Made by a program: the position numbers and the translations under genes. A model generated the notes under the pieces. The model was not told where the DNA came from. It saw only the letters and a list, made by a program, of their open reading frames with translations, and made no database searches. From an uncultured Bacilli bacterium (GTDB lineage: Bacteria > Bacillota_I > Bacilli_A > RF39 > UBA660), in NCBI GenBank assembly GCA_947624535.1, contig CANQKU010000001.1, forward strand, positions 1 through 30,529: 30,529 nt of DNA, written 5' to 3'. Below, in pieces: positions 1-8,183 of this stretch (the stretch's first letter is position 1; every line of letters begins with the position of its first letter).

Positions 1-1
1 T

Positions 2-52
2 TCAATGGATGAATTTTATAATAAATATTTGGAGGAAAATAAAAATGACTGA
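2..52 (+). CDS. C-terminal end of an upstream gene (partial)
   Basis: A reading frame open from the window edge ends in TGA at 50-52 and gives the tail SMDEFYNKYLEENKND. It is charged and looks like a real protein C-terminus lying 27 bases before rbgA. Too little is present to name the protein. An ATG at position 5 is in frame but has no room for an RBS, so I treat the piece as the end of a longer gene. Another frame is also open here, so the call is uncertain. Confidence 0.35.
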   Translation, partial: SMDEFYNKYLEENKND

Positions 53-79
53 TAAATATATTTTAAGGGAAGTGATTTT

Positions 80-961
80 ATGTCAAATATGAATGAAAAT
101 GAAAAGTTTCAAAAAAACGTAATCAATTGGTACCCTGGTCACATGGCTAAGACCAAAAGAGAAATTAAAGAAAAACTAGATATTATTGATATAGTTTACG
201 AAGTAATTGATGCTAGAATGCCTTCATCATCAAAAATAGTTGATTTAGATGATTTAATTGGTAGTAAAAAAAGAATATTAATTATGACTAAGTATGACTT
301 ATGTGATAAGACTTATACAAATGAATGGATTAATTATTACCAAGAAAAAGGTTATATAGTTATTCCTATAGATTTATTAAATAATATTAATGTTTCTCAA
401 ATTTTAATAAAGAGTCAAGAAATAATGAAAGAAATCAATCAAAAAAGAATAGCTAAAGGATTAAAAGAAAGAAACATTAGAGCTTTAATTGTCGGAGTAC
501 CAAATGTAGGAAAATCAACTTTAATTAATAGATTAGTTGGTAAAAAAACAGTAAATGTTGGCAATAGACCAGGTGTTACTAAAACTTTATCCTGGATAAG
601 AATTAATAAAAATATTGAACTGTTAGATACCCCTGGTATTTTATGGCCAAAGTTAGAAAATCAAAATTCAGCTTATATTCTAGCATCCTTATCATCTATT
701 AAAGAAGAAATTCTAGATACCATGGATTTGGCTTGCTTTGTTTTGAAAATCATGATGAAATTATATCCAGAAAAGTTGAAAGAACGATATGGTATTTCAT
801 CATTAAGTGATGATATGATTGAAGAATTTGACTTAGTTGCTAAAAAACGAGGTGCGCTTAGCAAGGGTGGCGTTGCAGATTATGAAAAAGTATCAGGTAT
901 TATTATTAATGATTTAAAAAATGGATATTTAGGTCCAGTTACATTGGATAGATTAAAATAG
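80..961 (+). CDS. rbgA: Ribosome biogenesis GTPase RbgA (YlqF)
   Basis: A circularly permuted GTPase of the YlqF/RbgA family, which in Bacilli acts in late assembly of the 50S ribosomal subunit. The N-terminal WYPGHMAK motif (residues 17-24) is typical of the family. The G motifs run in permuted order: G4-like TKYD (70-73), then G1 GVPNVGKS (139-146), the RPGVT region (163-167, G2), and G3 DTPG followed by ILWPK (183-191). The 293-residue length is close to the 282 of B. subtilis. An SD-like AAGGGAAGTG sits just before the ATG. The G4 motif has Thr where Asn is usual. It is followed after 23 bases by rnhB, an rbgA-rnhB order common in Firmicutes. Identification is firm. Confidence 0.96.
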   Translation: MSNMNENEKFQKNVINWYPGHMAKTKREIKEKLDIIDIVYEVIDARMPSSSKIVDLDDLIGSKKRILIMTKYDLCDKTYTNEWINYYQEKGYIVIPIDLLNNINVSQILIKSQEIMKEINQKRIAKGLKERNIRALIVGVPNVGKSTLINRLVGKKTVNVGNRPGVTKTLSWIRINKNIELLDTPGILWPKLENQNSAYILASLSSIKEEILDTMDLACFVLKIMMKLYPEKLKERYGISSLSDDMIEEFDLVAKKRGALSKGGVADYEKVSGIIINDLKNGYLGPVTLDRLK

Positions 962-984
962 GTTAGAGTAAGGATAGAAGTAGT

Positions 985-1965
985 ATGAAAAAAGAAGAGA
1001 TAATTGAAAAATTAAAAACCTTATCATTGGATAAAAATAAATATATTGTAATAGATGATGCTAGTTTAGTACTTCAAGGAATAATTGATGAGGCAATAAA
1101 AATTGAACTAGTATGTGATAAGGAATATTATGAAGAAATCTCCTGGAATAGTAAAATAGATTTTTCTAATATAGAAGTAAAATATAATGATGTATTTGAA
1201 ATCAGTTGTTTTCCAAAAGATAAAATCAATATAATAGATTATAACGGTTACCAATTAATGGATATAGAAGAATGTCTTAACTTAAAACAAAAAAGAAATA
1301 ATAAAAAAGATAAAAAAACGATTGAAAAAATAGACTTATATTTATGTGGCAAAGACAATTATCGTTATGAAAGAAAACTAAGAGAGAAAAATATTTCTTT
1401 GATCGGTGGAGTTGATGAAGTTGGTAGGGGACCATTAGTTGGTCCTGTTGTTGCTGCTTGTGTAATTTTACCAGAAAAGTTTGAATTAGATGGATTAACC
1501 GATTCAAAAAAACTATCAGAAAAAAAACGAGAAGATTTTTATGATAAAATTATGGATCAAGCTATCAGTGTAGGTGTTGGAGTTATTAATGAAAAAATAA
1601 TTGATGAAGTAAATATTTATGAAGCAACGAAAATGGCTATGAAAGAAGCAATTGAAAAATGTGAAATTAAGCCAGAGCATATTTTAATTGATGCCATGAA
1701 ATTAGATATAGATATTCCTACAACTTCTATTATTAAGGGGGATTTAAAAAGTATAACTATTTCCGCAGCAAGTGTCATTGCTAAAGTAACTAGAGATAGA
1801 ATGTTAATTGAATTAGATAAAAAATATCCAATGTATGACTTTATCAATAATAAAGGTTATCCTACAAAAAAACATTTAGATGCCATTAATGAATATGGAA
1901 TTATTAAAGAACATAGAAGAAGTTACGGACCAGTTAATGAATATTTGAAAAATCACGAAAAGTAG
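985..1965 (+). CDS. rnhB: RNase HII with an extra nucleotidyltransferase-like N-terminal domain
   Basis: Removes ribonucleotides and RNA primers from RNA:DNA hybrids. The C-terminal ~190 residues are a complete RNase HII: GVDEVGRGPLVGPV carries D144 and E145, LIDAMK carries D236, and KGD carries D253, followed by SAASVIAKVTRDR; these are the expected four acidic metal ligands. At 326 residues it is well over the ~200-255 usual for bacterial RnhB. Residues ~1-120 resemble a degenerate member of the nucleotidyltransferase-fold proteins found in AbiEii/DUF6036-like families: the layout YIVIDDASLVLQGI, a central strand-rich part, then GYQLMDIEECLNLKQKRN and KKDKKTIEKIDLYL. The Gly-Gly and Asp-x-Asp positions of active enzymes are not conserved. 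The RNase HII call is firm; the N-terminal assignment is pattern recognition only. Start ATG follows a GGATAGAAG-type SD. Confidence 0.95.
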   Translation: MKKEEIIEKLKTLSLDKNKYIVIDDASLVLQGIIDEAIKIELVCDKEYYEEISWNSKIDFSNIEVKYNDVFEISCFPKDKINIIDYNGYQLMDIEECLNLKQKRNNKKDKKTIEKIDLYLCGKDNYRYERKLREKNISLIGGVDEVGRGPLVGPVVAACVILPEKFELDGLTDSKKLSEKKREDFYDKIMDQAISVGVGVINEKIIDEVNIYEATKMAMKEAIEKCEIKPEHILIDAMKLDIDIPTTSIIKGDLKSITISAASVIAKVTRDRMLIELDKKYPMYDFINNKGYPTKKHLDAINEYGIIKEHRRSYGPVNEYLKNHEK

Positions 1966-1971
1966 TGTCAA

Positions 1972-2007
1972 TTGACAAAATATAAGGTTTGTGTTATAAT
2001 ATGTGTC
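1972..2007 (+). promoter_or_regulatory. Strong sigma-A promoter for the 2026 gene
   Basis: TTGACA at 1972-1977 and TATAAT at 1995-2000 are separated by exactly 17 bases, with a TGT just before the -10 (extended -10). The transcription start would be near 2007, inside the region that a longer in-frame reading from the TTG at 1972 would translate. This supports the ATG at 2026 as the true start. It begins seven bases after the rnhB stop. Confidence 0.85.
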
Positions 2008-2025
2008 ACTTTTAGGGGGACAAGT

Positions 2026-3504
2026 ATGATTAATGAAAGTAAATTAACAATTAATGAGTTAATGAATTTTGGTATCAATTACAGTACACCAATACAATTA
2101 AATGTTGATATATTAGAATACTTATTTGACGATAAATATAAAAGAAGAGCTTTTCATAAAAAAATGGAAGAAATTGGTAGTGACTTAGCAGAAAGATTTA
2201 AATTACCTAATTATATAGTACAAACATATTTTAATGATGGTGATATCTTTTTATATGAAAGTAACGCACAAGAAAAAAATATTTATTTTAATTACCATGT
2301 TCTTATGAAGCATTTACTAAAATTTTTTATTTGTAAAAATAAAGAAGAAACTAGTGAAGAACATGAAATGATATCTTCAATTTTATATAATGATGCTGAT
2401 ACTTTGAAAGTATTAACTAATAAAATTATAAAAGATGTTAGAACTAAGCTTAGTCATATGGATAATATTAATGAAATAAAGAATTATATTTCAAGTCATT
2501 ATTACATAAATGAATATTTTTCAAAATGGAATGAATTTTATGGTAAGATGCCACTAAATGAGGCAATTCCTTCGGAGATTATTTTTCAAGAGATTTTATG
2601 TAAAGATATAACAGGTATAATTATTCAAAATAAAGAGTTAGTAAAATTTACTTATGAAAATGCATTAAATACAAAGATACTTGATGGTATTAACAAAGAA
2701 AAGTTTTTATTTTATCTAGCCGTATCGACATTAAATAGTTGTTCAAAATTAGAAGAAGTTGATTCGTCTGTTTATTATGCAATTAATTATTACTTACATA
2801 AAATAGAAGAGAATACTTCAAATATTTTTATAGGTGTAGATAATCATTGCTATAGTTTTTTAGATTTTTCAATAGACTTAAAGAATTATTTACAAAAACA
2901 TCCAACAATTGGGATGAAACGATTTAAAGAAGATGCTTTTAAAGGATGGAGTCCAAAAGAAGTAAAAGAATGTCTATCTACACTTAATGAAGAAACATTA
3001 CAAAACTTTAGTATAATTAATACAGAAGATGTCTATATTCCAAATAGTGAAAATACTGGTAATGAAAGAAAAAAATACGAAAGACGTAAGAATACTAAAA
3101 AGGGTGTTGAAGAATATAATAATTTAGCTTTAGCTAAGAAAAAGTTTTATATGAACAATAAAGAACAAATATATGCAACATTAATGGGTAAAAATAAGTT
3201 TGATGGATATATAGCGCATGTTTTAAAAAATGGATATGTTATCTTTGAAAAATTTGATAAGACAAGTGGAATGATCAGTAACCAGTCAGGAGCAGCCTAT
3301 ATTATGACTATAGATAATTTTAATGAATTTTCTACTAGATCAATTGGAGAAATTAGAGACTATGTAAAAAATCATCCTAATGGTGATATAAATTATAAAT
3401 GTCATGCGGGAAATTGGATGCCTGTATTACAAGAAGTAATCGATAAAAAAACAGATATAGATTTATCTAGAGTAGAAAAAGTGTTAACAAAGTATAGTCT
3501 TTAA
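2026..3504 (+). CDS. Unrecognised 492-residue protein
   Basis: I do not recognise this protein. I chose the ATG at 2026 because it follows an AGGGGGA SD at 2014-2020 and a near-consensus promoter; the longer frame from TTG 1972 would have to be read through the promoter. There is no signal peptide or membrane segment. The first ~360 residues look helical. A Lys/Arg-rich stretch (ERKKYERRKNTKKG) separates them from a C-terminal domain of ~130 residues with aromatic and Gly-rich stretches (GYVIFEKFDKTSGM, NQSGAAYIMTIDNFNEFS, HAGNWMPVLQEVI). It sits between rnhB and topA but is transcribed on its own and followed by a hairpin with a T run. The strong promoter suggests substantial expression. Probably a cytosolic lineage-specific protein. 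Confidence 0.85.
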   Translation: MINESKLTINELMNFGINYSTPIQLNVDILEYLFDDKYKRRAFHKKMEEIGSDLAERFKLPNYIVQTYFNDGDIFLYESNAQEKNIYFNYHVLMKHLLKFFICKNKEETSEEHEMISSILYNDADTLKVLTNKIIKDVRTKLSHMDNINEIKNYISSHYYINEYFSKWNEFYGKMPLNEAIPSEIIFQEILCKDITGIIIQNKELVKFTYENALNTKILDGINKEKFLFYLAVSTLNSCSKLEEVDSSVYYAINYYLHKIEENTSNIFIGVDNHCYSFLDFSIDLKNYLQKHPTIGMKRFKEDAFKGWSPKEVKECLSTLNEETLQNFSIINTEDVYIPNSENTGNERKKYERRKNTKKGVEEYNNLALAKKKFYMNNKEQIYATLMGKNKFDGYIAHVLKNGYVIFEKFDKTSGMISNQSGAAYIMTIDNFNEFSTRSIGEIRDYVKNHPNGDINYKCHAGNWMPVLQEVIDKKTDIDLSRVEKVLTKYSL

Positions 3505-3545
3505 AAAAATATATCTAATAAATCACTTATAAAATCTAGATAATT

Positions 3546-3580
3546 AAAAAAAATGAGTGCAAATGTATTCGTTTTTTTTA
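3546..3580 (+). terminator. Weak A/T-rich hairpin terminator
   Basis: An A run followed by TGAGT can pair with ATTCG plus a T run across a short loop (GCAAATGT). The T tract at 3572-3579 is good but the stem is A/T-rich with G-T pairs, so termination may be partial. It lies downstream of the 2026 gene. Confidence 0.45.
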
Positions 3581-3640
3581 TTGTTTTATGAAAAATTGTA
3601 AAATATCTAATATAATAATAGTAATATGTATAAAATATAA

Positions 3641-3676
3641 TTGACAAAAATCAATTTAATTTGTATAAGTATAAAA
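3641..3676 (+). promoter_or_regulatory. topA promoter
   Basis: TTGACA at 3641-3646 and TATAAG at 3664-3669, spacer 17 bases. The start would fall near 3676, giving a very short leader that contains only the GAAGGA Shine-Dalgarno sequence. Confidence 0.75.
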
Positions 3677-3692
3677 GAAGGATGTGTGTGAA

Positions 3693-5723
3693 TTGAGTAA
3701 ACATTTAGTGATTGTTGAAAGCCCTAGTAAAAGTAAAACAATTGAAAAATATTTAGGAAAAGACTATAAAGTTGTATCATCTAAAGGACATATTAGGGAT
3801 TTAGCGACTTCAGGTAAATATGGATTAGGTGTGGATATTGAAAATGGATTTCAACCAAATTACGTACCAATTACTGGTAAAAAGAAAGTTATTTCTGAAT
3901 TAAAAAAAGATGTATCAAATAGTGATATTGTCTATTTAGCATCCGACCCAGATCGTGAGGGAGAAGCCATCGCATGGCATTTGAAAGATGCCTTAAATAT
4001 TTCTGATGATCAATATAAGAGAGTATTATTTAATGAAATTACACATGATAAAGTATTAGAAGCAATGCACCATCCAACTTTAATTGATGATAATTTAGTT
4101 AGAAGTCAAGAAACAAGAAGAATTTTAGATAGAATTATTGGGTTCCGCTTATCCAAACTATTACAAAGTAAAATTGGAGCTAAAAGTGCTGGAAGAGTTC
4201 AAAGTGTAGCTTTAAAATTAATAGTTGATAGAGAACGTGAAATAGAAGCATTTAATCAGGAAGAATATTGGACTATAACTGCCAAATTTGATGAAGTGGA
4301 TGCCTCATTATTCAAATATAAAGAAGATGAAATTAAACTTTCTACTGAAAAAGACTGTGATGAAGTCTTAGCTAAACTTAATTGTGACTATATTGTTGAA
4401 GAAATTGAACAAAAAAAGAAAACTAAGAAAAGTAAATTTCCATTTATTACTAGTACATTACAACAAGAAGCTTCTACTAAGTTAGGTTTTTCCGCTAAAA
4501 AGACGATGAGTATTGCTCAAAAGTTATATGAAGGTATTGACTTAGAAAATGAAACTGTCGGATTAATCACTTATATGAGAACGGATTCTATTCGCTTAAG
4601 TGATGATTTTACTCGCCCAGCCTATGAATATATTATAAAAAACTATGGTAAAGAATATACAGGATATATAAAAACTAGTAAAAAGAAAGAAAATGTTCAA
4701 GATGCTCATGAAGCTATTCGTCCTACTAGTGTGTTGAGAGATCCTCTAACTGTTAAGCCATATTTATCAAATGATGAATTTAAATTATACAGTTTAATTT
4801 ATAAAAGAACATTATCATCTTTAATGGCTGATGCTAAAGTAAATCAAACTACCGTAATATTAGATAATCAAGATTATAAATTTAAAATTAGTGGGCAAGT
4901 ATTATTATTTGATGGATATCTAGCTCTTTATAAAGATTATGAGACAAGTGAAGATAAGATATTACCAGAATATAAAAAGGGTGAAGTTTTAACTACTCAA
5001 ACAGTTGAAAAAGAACAACATTTTACAAAACCACCTGCTAGATATAGTGAAGCTAAACTAATTAAAGAGATGGAAGAGTTAGGAATAGGAAGACCTTCTA
5101 CTTATGCAAAAACTATCGATACAATTAAAGAAAGAGGTTATGTAGAAGTAGTTGAAAAGAAATTTAAACCTACTGAAATGGGAATTGAAACTACCGATAA
5201 ATTGCAAGAATTTTTCTCAGACTTAATCAATGTAGAATATACTAAAAATATGGAAGATGACTTAGATAAAATTGCTTTAGGAAATTTAATTTGGAATGAA
5301 GTATTAGAAAAATTTTACAAGTTATTTGAACCTCGTGTTAAATCAGCTTTTGATGAGATGGAGAAAAAAGCTCCACAAGAAACAGGAGAAAAATGTCCTA
5401 ATTGTGGTAATCCCTTAGTAATAAGAAAAGGTCGCTATGGAGAATTTGTCGCATGTAGTAATTATCCTGAATGTAAATATATTAAAAAACAAGAAAAAGA
5501 AGTTAAAGAAGTCATGGATTGCCCAATATGTGATGGAAAAATTATCGAAAGAACTACAAAAAGAGGAAAAACTTTTTATGGCTGTACTAATTATCCAAAA
5601 TGTAAATTCGCAACATGGGATAGGCCACTTTTAGAAAAATGTCCAAAATGTGGTAAAACCTTAGTAGATAAAAATAAAAAAATAGCATGTATTGAATGTG
5701 ACTATGAAAAAGAGAAAGAATGA
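3693..5723 (+). CDS. topA: DNA topoisomerase I
   Basis: Type IA topoisomerase that relaxes negatively supercoiled DNA. Residues from the TTG start: Toprim motif LVIVESPSKSKTIEKYLG near the N-terminus, DPDREGE at 85-91 (metal-binding acidic motif), active-site Tyr294 in LITYMRTDS, then GIGRPSTYA further on. The C-terminus has three zinc-ribbon-like units: CPNC...CSNYPEC from about residue 567, CPIC...CTNYPKC, and a last CPKC...CIEC. The protein is 676 residues, normal for Bacilli. I prefer TTG 3693 because AAGGA ends 10 bases upstream and MSKHLVIVESP matches the family N-terminus; a GTG at 3684 is in frame but too close to the SD. The TGA stop lies inside a terminator hairpin. Confidence 0.97.
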   Translation: MSKHLVIVESPSKSKTIEKYLGKDYKVVSSKGHIRDLATSGKYGLGVDIENGFQPNYVPITGKKKVISELKKDVSNSDIVYLASDPDREGEAIAWHLKDALNISDDQYKRVLFNEITHDKVLEAMHHPTLIDDNLVRSQETRRILDRIIGFRLSKLLQSKIGAKSAGRVQSVALKLIVDREREIEAFNQEEYWTITAKFDEVDASLFKYKEDEIKLSTEKDCDEVLAKLNCDYIVEEIEQKKKTKKSKFPFITSTLQQEASTKLGFSAKKTMSIAQKLYEGIDLENETVGLITYMRTDSIRLSDDFTRPAYEYIIKNYGKEYTGYIKTSKKKENVQDAHEAIRPTSVLRDPLTVKPYLSNDEFKLYSLIYKRTLSSLMADAKVNQTTVILDNQDYKFKISGQVLLFDGYLALYKDYETSEDKILPEYKKGEVLTTQTVEKEQHFTKPPARYSEAKLIKEMEELGIGRPSTYAKTIDTIKERGYVEVVEKKFKPTEMGIETTDKLQEFFSDLINVEYTKNMEDDLDKIALGNLIWNEVLEKFYKLFEPRVKSAFDEMEKKAPQETGEKCPNCGNPLVIRKGRYGEFVACSNYPECKYIKKQEKEVKEVMDCPICDGKIIERTTKRGKTFYGCTNYPKCKFATWDRPLLEKCPKCGKTLVDKNKKIACIECDYEKEKE

Positions 5724-5738
5724 TTTTTTTCTCTTTTT
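5707..5738 (+). terminator. topA terminator overlapping its stop codon
   Basis: Arms at 5707-5717 (AAAAAGAGAAA) and 5728-5738 (TTTCTCTTTTT) pair perfectly over 11 bp with a 10-base loop. The topA TGA at 5721-5723 lies in the loop. Confidence 0.7.
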
Positions 5739-5805
5739 ACTTAAAAAAATACATAAATAATGATAAAATTATTTTAATAGTTAAAAATCAGTTGGAGGTA
5801 GTAAT

Positions 5806-6933
5806 ATGGCATATTATTTATATTTAGCTTCTTATAACGATATAGTTAGATATCAGCACTTTTTAAAAATGGATGAAGCTAAAAGACAAAGAGAAAAATC
5901 TTATTATGATATTTGTCATCCATTAAAGTTTAAAATTAAAGATCAAGTTAAAAATTCATTTAAAATAGAAGAAATTGACTCTCTTACTTGTTGTTATAAA
6001 AATGAACAAGATTTAATTAAAAAAATCAAAAATAAAGATATTTCCTATCTTACTAGATTAGAACAAAATGAAAATCACTTAACTCTTGTTTATAAAGTAG
6101 ATAAAAGATTAGAAAAAAGTGAAATAATCTATGATGACTTACTTTTATTTGAACAAGCTACTAATTTAAGATTAAAAAAAAATAATTCAAAACCTCATCA
6201 AGAAATATTAACTGATCATACTGATAGATTAAATGACTTTATTACTTATATTATTTCACTAGCTATGAATAAAACAACCAAAAACTTTTTATTAAATCCT
6301 AAAAATATAACTTATTTAACAAAAGAAGAACAATATAGTATAGATCTTCCTGTATTAAAAGGTATAAGTAAAATAGCAATCGATAAAGAAGATGGTAGTA
6401 ATAAAGAAGTAGTAGTTAAAAAAGGATTAAGATCTTTATTAGAAGAATATATAAGATATGCTACACTTTATGATAACTTATATAAAAGTCAAGAAAACAG
6501 TTTAGAAGTTGAGAAAAATCTTAGACAAACTGAACAAAATATTAGTCTCTTTTTTAGAAAAAATTATCAAAACTTAAGAAAAATGATTGAATGGGAAAAT
6601 ACCTATTTGCATGTATTAGAAAATGCTTTAACTAAAGATAATATTGATAATAAACAAAGAAAAATAATCTCTTTACAAATAGAAAAAGTTAAAAATGAAA
6701 AAGCAGCTAGAAATGATCGATATGAAAGAGAACTTATCCATTATGAAGATGAAGAAGATCTATATAATACTTACTCATCTAATAATGATCCTAAGTACTT
6801 TGAAAATGACCAAGTTAAAACACTTTATGAACATGGTGGAATGGATGAAGTTATGAAATATATGGATTTAGATGATATATTAGCAACTAATGATGCCGAA
6901 AAATTAGGTATTGTTTCTCCAAAAAAGAAATAA
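5806..6933 (+). CDS. Unrecognised 375-residue protein
   Basis: I do not recognise this gene. It has a clear GGAGG SD ten bases before the ATG and lies between a topA terminator and xerC. The protein has no signal peptide or transmembrane segment. It begins with a small aromatic-rich part (MAYYLYLASYNDIVRY), has a central basic stretch, and from about residue 225 to 310 is highly charged and helical, probably coiled coil (NSLEVEKNLRQTEQNIS, then QIEKVKNEKAARNDRYERE). The C-terminal ~50 residues are acidic and contain the conserved-looking segment YEHGGMDEVMKYMDLDDIL. In Bacillus the gene between topA and xerC is trmFO; this protein has none of its flavin-binding features, so it occupies that position without replacing that function as far as can be seen. 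Confidence 0.8.
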   Translation: MAYYLYLASYNDIVRYQHFLKMDEAKRQREKSYYDICHPLKFKIKDQVKNSFKIEEIDSLTCCYKNEQDLIKKIKNKDISYLTRLEQNENHLTLVYKVDKRLEKSEIIYDDLLLFEQATNLRLKKNNSKPHQEILTDHTDRLNDFITYIISLAMNKTTKNFLLNPKNITYLTKEEQYSIDLPVLKGISKIAIDKEDGSNKEVVVKKGLRSLLEEYIRYATLYDNLYKSQENSLEVEKNLRQTEQNISLFFRKNYQNLRKMIEWENTYLHVLENALTKDNIDNKQRKIISLQIEKVKNEKAARNDRYERELIHYEDEEDLYNTYSSNNDPKYFENDQVKTLYEHGGMDEVMKYMDLDDILATNDAEKLGIVSPKKK

Positions 6934-6953
6934 ATTTATAGGTTGTGATATTT

Positions 6954-7853
6954 ATGAAAAATGAAAATTTAGATAATTACTTAGATTATTTATCTTATCA
7001 AAAAGCATATTCTATGTATACAGTTAATAGCTATAAAAATGATATCTTAGAATTTTTAGAGTATTGTCAAAAAGAAGCTATTGACTATAAAGATATAGAA
7101 TATAGTGATACTAGAATTTATTTAATGTATTTAAAAGATAAGAAAAAAGATACTAATACCTCAATTAATAGAAAGTTAAGTGCTCTACGTAGTTTTTATA
7201 AATATCTAGTAAAACAAAATATAGTTAATAATAATGTTTTCTTACTATTAAATGGTCAAAAAAAAGCTAAGAAATTACCAAGATATTTTGAATATAACGA
7301 ATTAGAAGAGTTGTTTTTAGTACCTGATATTTTAAAACCTCTAGGACAAAGGGATAGACTAATTTTAGAGATGCTTTATGCAACTGGGGTTAGAGTAGGA
7401 GAATTAGTTAATATTAAAACTAGTGATATAAATTTAAGTGAAAGAAAAATTATTATCTTAGGAAAGGGTAATAAAGAAAGACAAGTAGAATATGGAGAAT
7501 ATTGTGAAGAAATATTAAATACCTATTTAAAAGATGGTAGAGAAAAATTAAAAAAGAGTACTACTGACTTTTTGTTTTTAAATCACTTAGGAGAAAAATT
7601 AACAGAACGTGGGGTTAGATATATATTAAATGAATTAATTAAACAAACTTCATTAACTAAAAATATTTCTCCTCATATGCTTAGACATTCTTTTGCAACC
7701 CATTTATTAAATGAGGGTTGTGACTTAACAAGTGTCCAAAAATTACTAGGTCATGAAAGCATAAGTGCAACTCAAATATATACACATGTTACGACTGATA
7801 GATTAAAAGAAGTTTATTATCATAGTTTCCCTAGAGCTAAAAAAGATGACTAA
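6954..7853 (+). CDS. xerC: Tyrosine recombinase, XerC-like
   Basis: Site-specific recombinase that, with a partner XerD, resolves chromosome dimers at dif. Residues 1-~95 form the SAM-like N-terminal core-binding domain; the catalytic domain follows. All catalytic residues are visible: R147 in ATGVRVGEL, K171 in GKGNKERQV, H241 and R244 in HMLRHSFATH, H267 in LLGHES, and the nucleophile Y276 in TQIYTHV. At 299 residues it is of normal size. I start at ATG 6954 because AGGTTGTGAT at 6940-6949 is a good SD for it; a GTG nine bases upstream lies inside that SD. Position near topA favours XerC over XerD, but the two cannot be separated with certainty by eye. Confidence 0.92.
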   Translation: MKNENLDNYLDYLSYQKAYSMYTVNSYKNDILEFLEYCQKEAIDYKDIEYSDTRIYLMYLKDKKKDTNTSINRKLSALRSFYKYLVKQNIVNNNVFLLLNGQKKAKKLPRYFEYNELEELFLVPDILKPLGQRDRLILEMLYATGVRVGELVNIKTSDINLSERKIIILGKGNKERQVEYGEYCEEILNTYLKDGREKLKKSTTDFLFLNHLGEKLTERGVRYILNELIKQTSLTKNISPHMLRHSFATHLLNEGCDLTSVQKLLGHESISATQIYTHVTTDRLKEVYYHSFPRAKKDD

Positions 7854-7899
7854 TTTAACAAATTTGTTGATTTTTCTTTTATTTCTTTAGGTTTTGTTC

Positions 7900-7905
7900 T
7901 ATAAT
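7900..7905 (+). promoter_or_regulatory. -10 element upstream of comN
   Basis: TATAAT at 7900-7905 sits 31 bases before the comN ATG. No convincing -35 is found at 16-18 bases upstream; the region there is T-rich. It probably drives the comN-secDF-rel-dtd-permease block, since no promoter of similar quality is visible before murC. Confidence 0.5.
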
Positions 7906-7935
7906 AATAAGTGATTTGAGAAGATAGGTGATTAT

Positions 7936-8181
7936 ATGGAAGTTGTTTTTCAAACTGAGAAAGAACTATACGAAAGAGTAAAACCTGCTTTACATGCTAA
8001 ATTAGAAGAATTAAAAAGATTAAACTTTAAAGATATTCATGAATATGAGATTTGGCAATATTTAAAAAAGTGTGTTTGGGTAAATAAAAAGAATTTAACT
8101 CTTTCTGATATTGTTCAAGATATTATTCATCTAGATCATAAAAAAATAAATTTATATTTACAAAATAAAGAAGAGGTGTAA
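7936..8181 (+). CDS. comN: ComN-like post-transcriptional regulator
   Basis: A small cytosolic protein of 81 residues matching the ComN/YrzD family, which in B. subtilis affects comE mRNA and localises to poles and division sites. The recognisable parts are the N-terminal ERVKPALHAKLEELKRL, the middle EYEIWQYLKKCVW, and the end LTLSDIVQDIIHLDHKKINLYL. In Bacillus the gene also lies near secDF, which supports the call. It starts at an ATG with an AGGTGAT SD and is separated from secDF by two bases, so the two are co-translated or tightly co-transcribed. Whether the competence-related function applies in this organism is unknown. Confidence 0.75.
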   Translation: MEVVFQTEKELYERVKPALHAKLEELKRLNFKDIHEYEIWQYLKKCVWVNKKNLTLSDIVQDIIHLDHKKINLYLQNKEEV

Positions 8182-8183
8182 AC

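Noticed and set aside
1277..1507. Antisense open frame within rnhB, and similar 60-80-codon frames opposite other genes
   Set aside because: They lie wholly opposite well-supported genes, are rich in Phe, Ile and Asn as expected from reversed AT-rich codons, and lack SD sequences.
1972..2025. Longer N-terminus of the 2026 gene from TTG 1972
   Set aside because: This stretch is the promoter itself (TTGACA and TATAAT with 17-base spacing); the TTG is part of the -35 and no SD precedes it.
3552..3590. 12-codon ORF (ATGAGTGCA...) upstream of topA
   Set aside because: No SD, lies within the terminator hairpin of the preceding gene.
7857..7868. AACAAATTTGTT palindrome after xerC
   Set aside because: A perfect 12-base palindrome but without a usable loop or a clean T tract for a terminator, and short enough to be chance in such AT-rich DNA.
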